Assembly: GCF_015732285.1 (NCBI RefSeq)
Contig: NZ_WIQU01000062.1
Coordinates: forward strand, 31,428-95,427
Direction: 5' to 3'
DNA length: 64,000 nucleotides
From: Pectinatus frisingensis
GTDB taxonomy: Bacteria > Bacillota > Negativicutes > Selenomonadales > Selenomonadaceae
In this document: piece by piece, positions 63,343 through 64,000 of the stretch
Position numbering within the stretch: the stretch's first letter is position 1
Layout: each line of letters starts with the position of its first letter
Program-made: the position numbers and the translations under genes
The notes under the pieces: model-generated
What the model was told of the DNA's origin: nothing
What the model saw: the letters and a program-made list of their open reading frames with translations, nothing else
Databases searched by the model: none

Positions 63343-64000
63343 TGCGGCGGTTATTTATTGATGGGACATTAACAGAGTATATGATCATTGAAGGTGACGA
63401 TGCCAGACATTTGCTGTATGCCATGCGGGTAAAACCGGGACAACGCATAGTAGTGGCTGATAAAAAAGGGATAATTGCCGAAACTGAGATAATAAAGTGT
63501 GAAACGCAAAGGGTATTTTTACATCTGCTACATAAATTAAGTGATCAGAAAAACGAGTCAGATATTGAGATCGTATTGGTGCAATGCTTGCCAAAAGGTG
63601 ACAAAATGGATTATATCGTACAAAAGGCGGCTGAACTTGGCGTGAATAAAATTATACCGGTGATGAGCTGCAATTGTGTAGTGAGATATGATTTAGAAAA
63701 AAGAGAAAAACGACAGCAAAAATGGCAAAAAATTGCTGAGGAGGCATCTAAGCAATGTGGCAGGGGATCAGTACCGCAGATTGCTGCAATAACTGATTTA
63801 TCAACGTGTCTGGATATGGCTGAAGGCTATAATGCCTGTATTTGTTATGAAAATGAAAAACACATGTCTCTTAATCAATATTTAAAAAATCATGATGGGA
63901 TGAATTATATGTTGTTTATTGGCCCGGAGGGTGGTTTCACTTTGGATGAGGCGGCACGATGTAAAATACGGGGGATAAACAGTATTTCATTGGGTAATAG
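63342..64000 (+). CDS. rsmE: 16S rRNA m3U1498 methyltransferase, 3' end cut by the window
   Basis: The frame starting ATG at 63342 runs to the window end (219 codons). It begins MRRLFIDG and has ARHLLYAMRVKPGQ, VQCLPKGDKMDYIVQKAAELGV, the EEASKQCGRGSVP segment and the SPOUT-fold motif LFIGPEGGF. Only about 25-30 codons should be missing. It partners prmA, a common gene pair; both modify the ribosome. Confidence 0.95.
   Translation, partial: MRRLFIDGTLTEYMIIEGDDARHLLYAMRVKPGQRIVVADKKGIIAETEIIKCETQRVFLHLLHKLSDQKNESDIEIVLVQCLPKGDKMDYIVQKAAELGVNKIIPVMSCNCVVRYDLEKREKRQQKWQKIAEEASKQCGRGSVPQIAAITDLSTCLDMAEGYNACICYENEKHMSLNQYLKNHDGMNYMLFIGPEGGFTLDEAARCKIRGINSISLGN

Noticed and set aside
1-64000. CRISPR arrays, tRNA or rRNA genes, prophage
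   Set aside because: No regular direct repeats with spacers, no cloverleaf or rRNA sequence and no phage genes were noticed while reading both strands; a dedicated scan was not possible.

Overview
The window looks like chromosome of an anaerobic, low-GC diderm Firmicute of the Negativicutes (Selenomonas/Pectinatus/Sporomusa type); the genus cannot be fixed from sequence alone. Firmicute traits are a T-box leader, purine-rich ribosome-binding sites, frequent TTG/GTG starts, consensus sigma-A promoters, intrinsic terminators and a FloA/NfeD pair. The diderm trait is a secretin gene with a GspC/PilP-like partner, which only makes sense with an outer membrane. No tRNA, rRNA, prophage, intact IS or CRISPR array was seen.

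Layout. 1-6.2 kb: a secreted protein, greA-lysS, a HAD phosphatase with a small upstream ORF, and a periplasmic-sensor diguanylate cyclase. 6.2-18.7 kb (mostly minus strand): uvrA, a gene remnant with a MITE-like repeat, the methionine pair metE plus a MetE-C-like paralogue, a LysR regulator, uvrB and an EF-G paralogue. 18.9-22.3 kb: a KimA-like transporter and a decayed inositol locus (iolG plus a 3' fragment of iolE). 22.5-36.5 kb: the accessory heart of the window, a histidine/urocanate-type catabolic island. 36.7-41.7 kb (minus): map, ftsE-ftsX-envC-like-ctpA. 42-49 kb: a polar amino-acid ABC transporter, an alanyl-tRNA editing protein, and a class III aminotransferase divergent from a PucR regulator. 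49-53.5 kb: uvrC, a PHP phosphoesterase, nfo, a gamma carbonic anhydrase. 53.5-59.1 kb (minus): HD-GYP protein, NfeD-FloA-proline-rich membrane protein, GspC/PilP-like protein and secretin. 59.3-64 kb: hpf, a T-box (probably tyrosine) aroF-tyrA operon, then prmA-rsmE, cut by the window end.

The catabolic island has four transcription units on the plus strand. hutD-rpiR comes first. Next is a seven-gene operon: M20 carbamoylase-type hydrolase, HutF-like deiminase, two-subunit aconitase X, 2-hydroxyacid dehydrogenase, hutI, hutU. An ABC permease-ATPase-small ORF unit and a separate substrate-binding lipoprotein follow. No histidine ammonia-lyase is present, while an Fe-S dehydratase and a 2-hydroxyacid dehydrogenase sit where hutH might be expected, so the substrate may not be histidine itself.

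The most interesting signal is regulatory. All four of these units, and the amino-acid ABC operon near 42 kb, are preceded by the same small leader: a hairpin opening with AGCAA/AGCAG and GCGCT-like sequence, with G-U-rich complementary arms and a U-run. In three of them it starts about 10 nt after the expected start of a near-perfect sigma-A promoter. This looks like a family of promoter-proximal attenuators defining one regulon.
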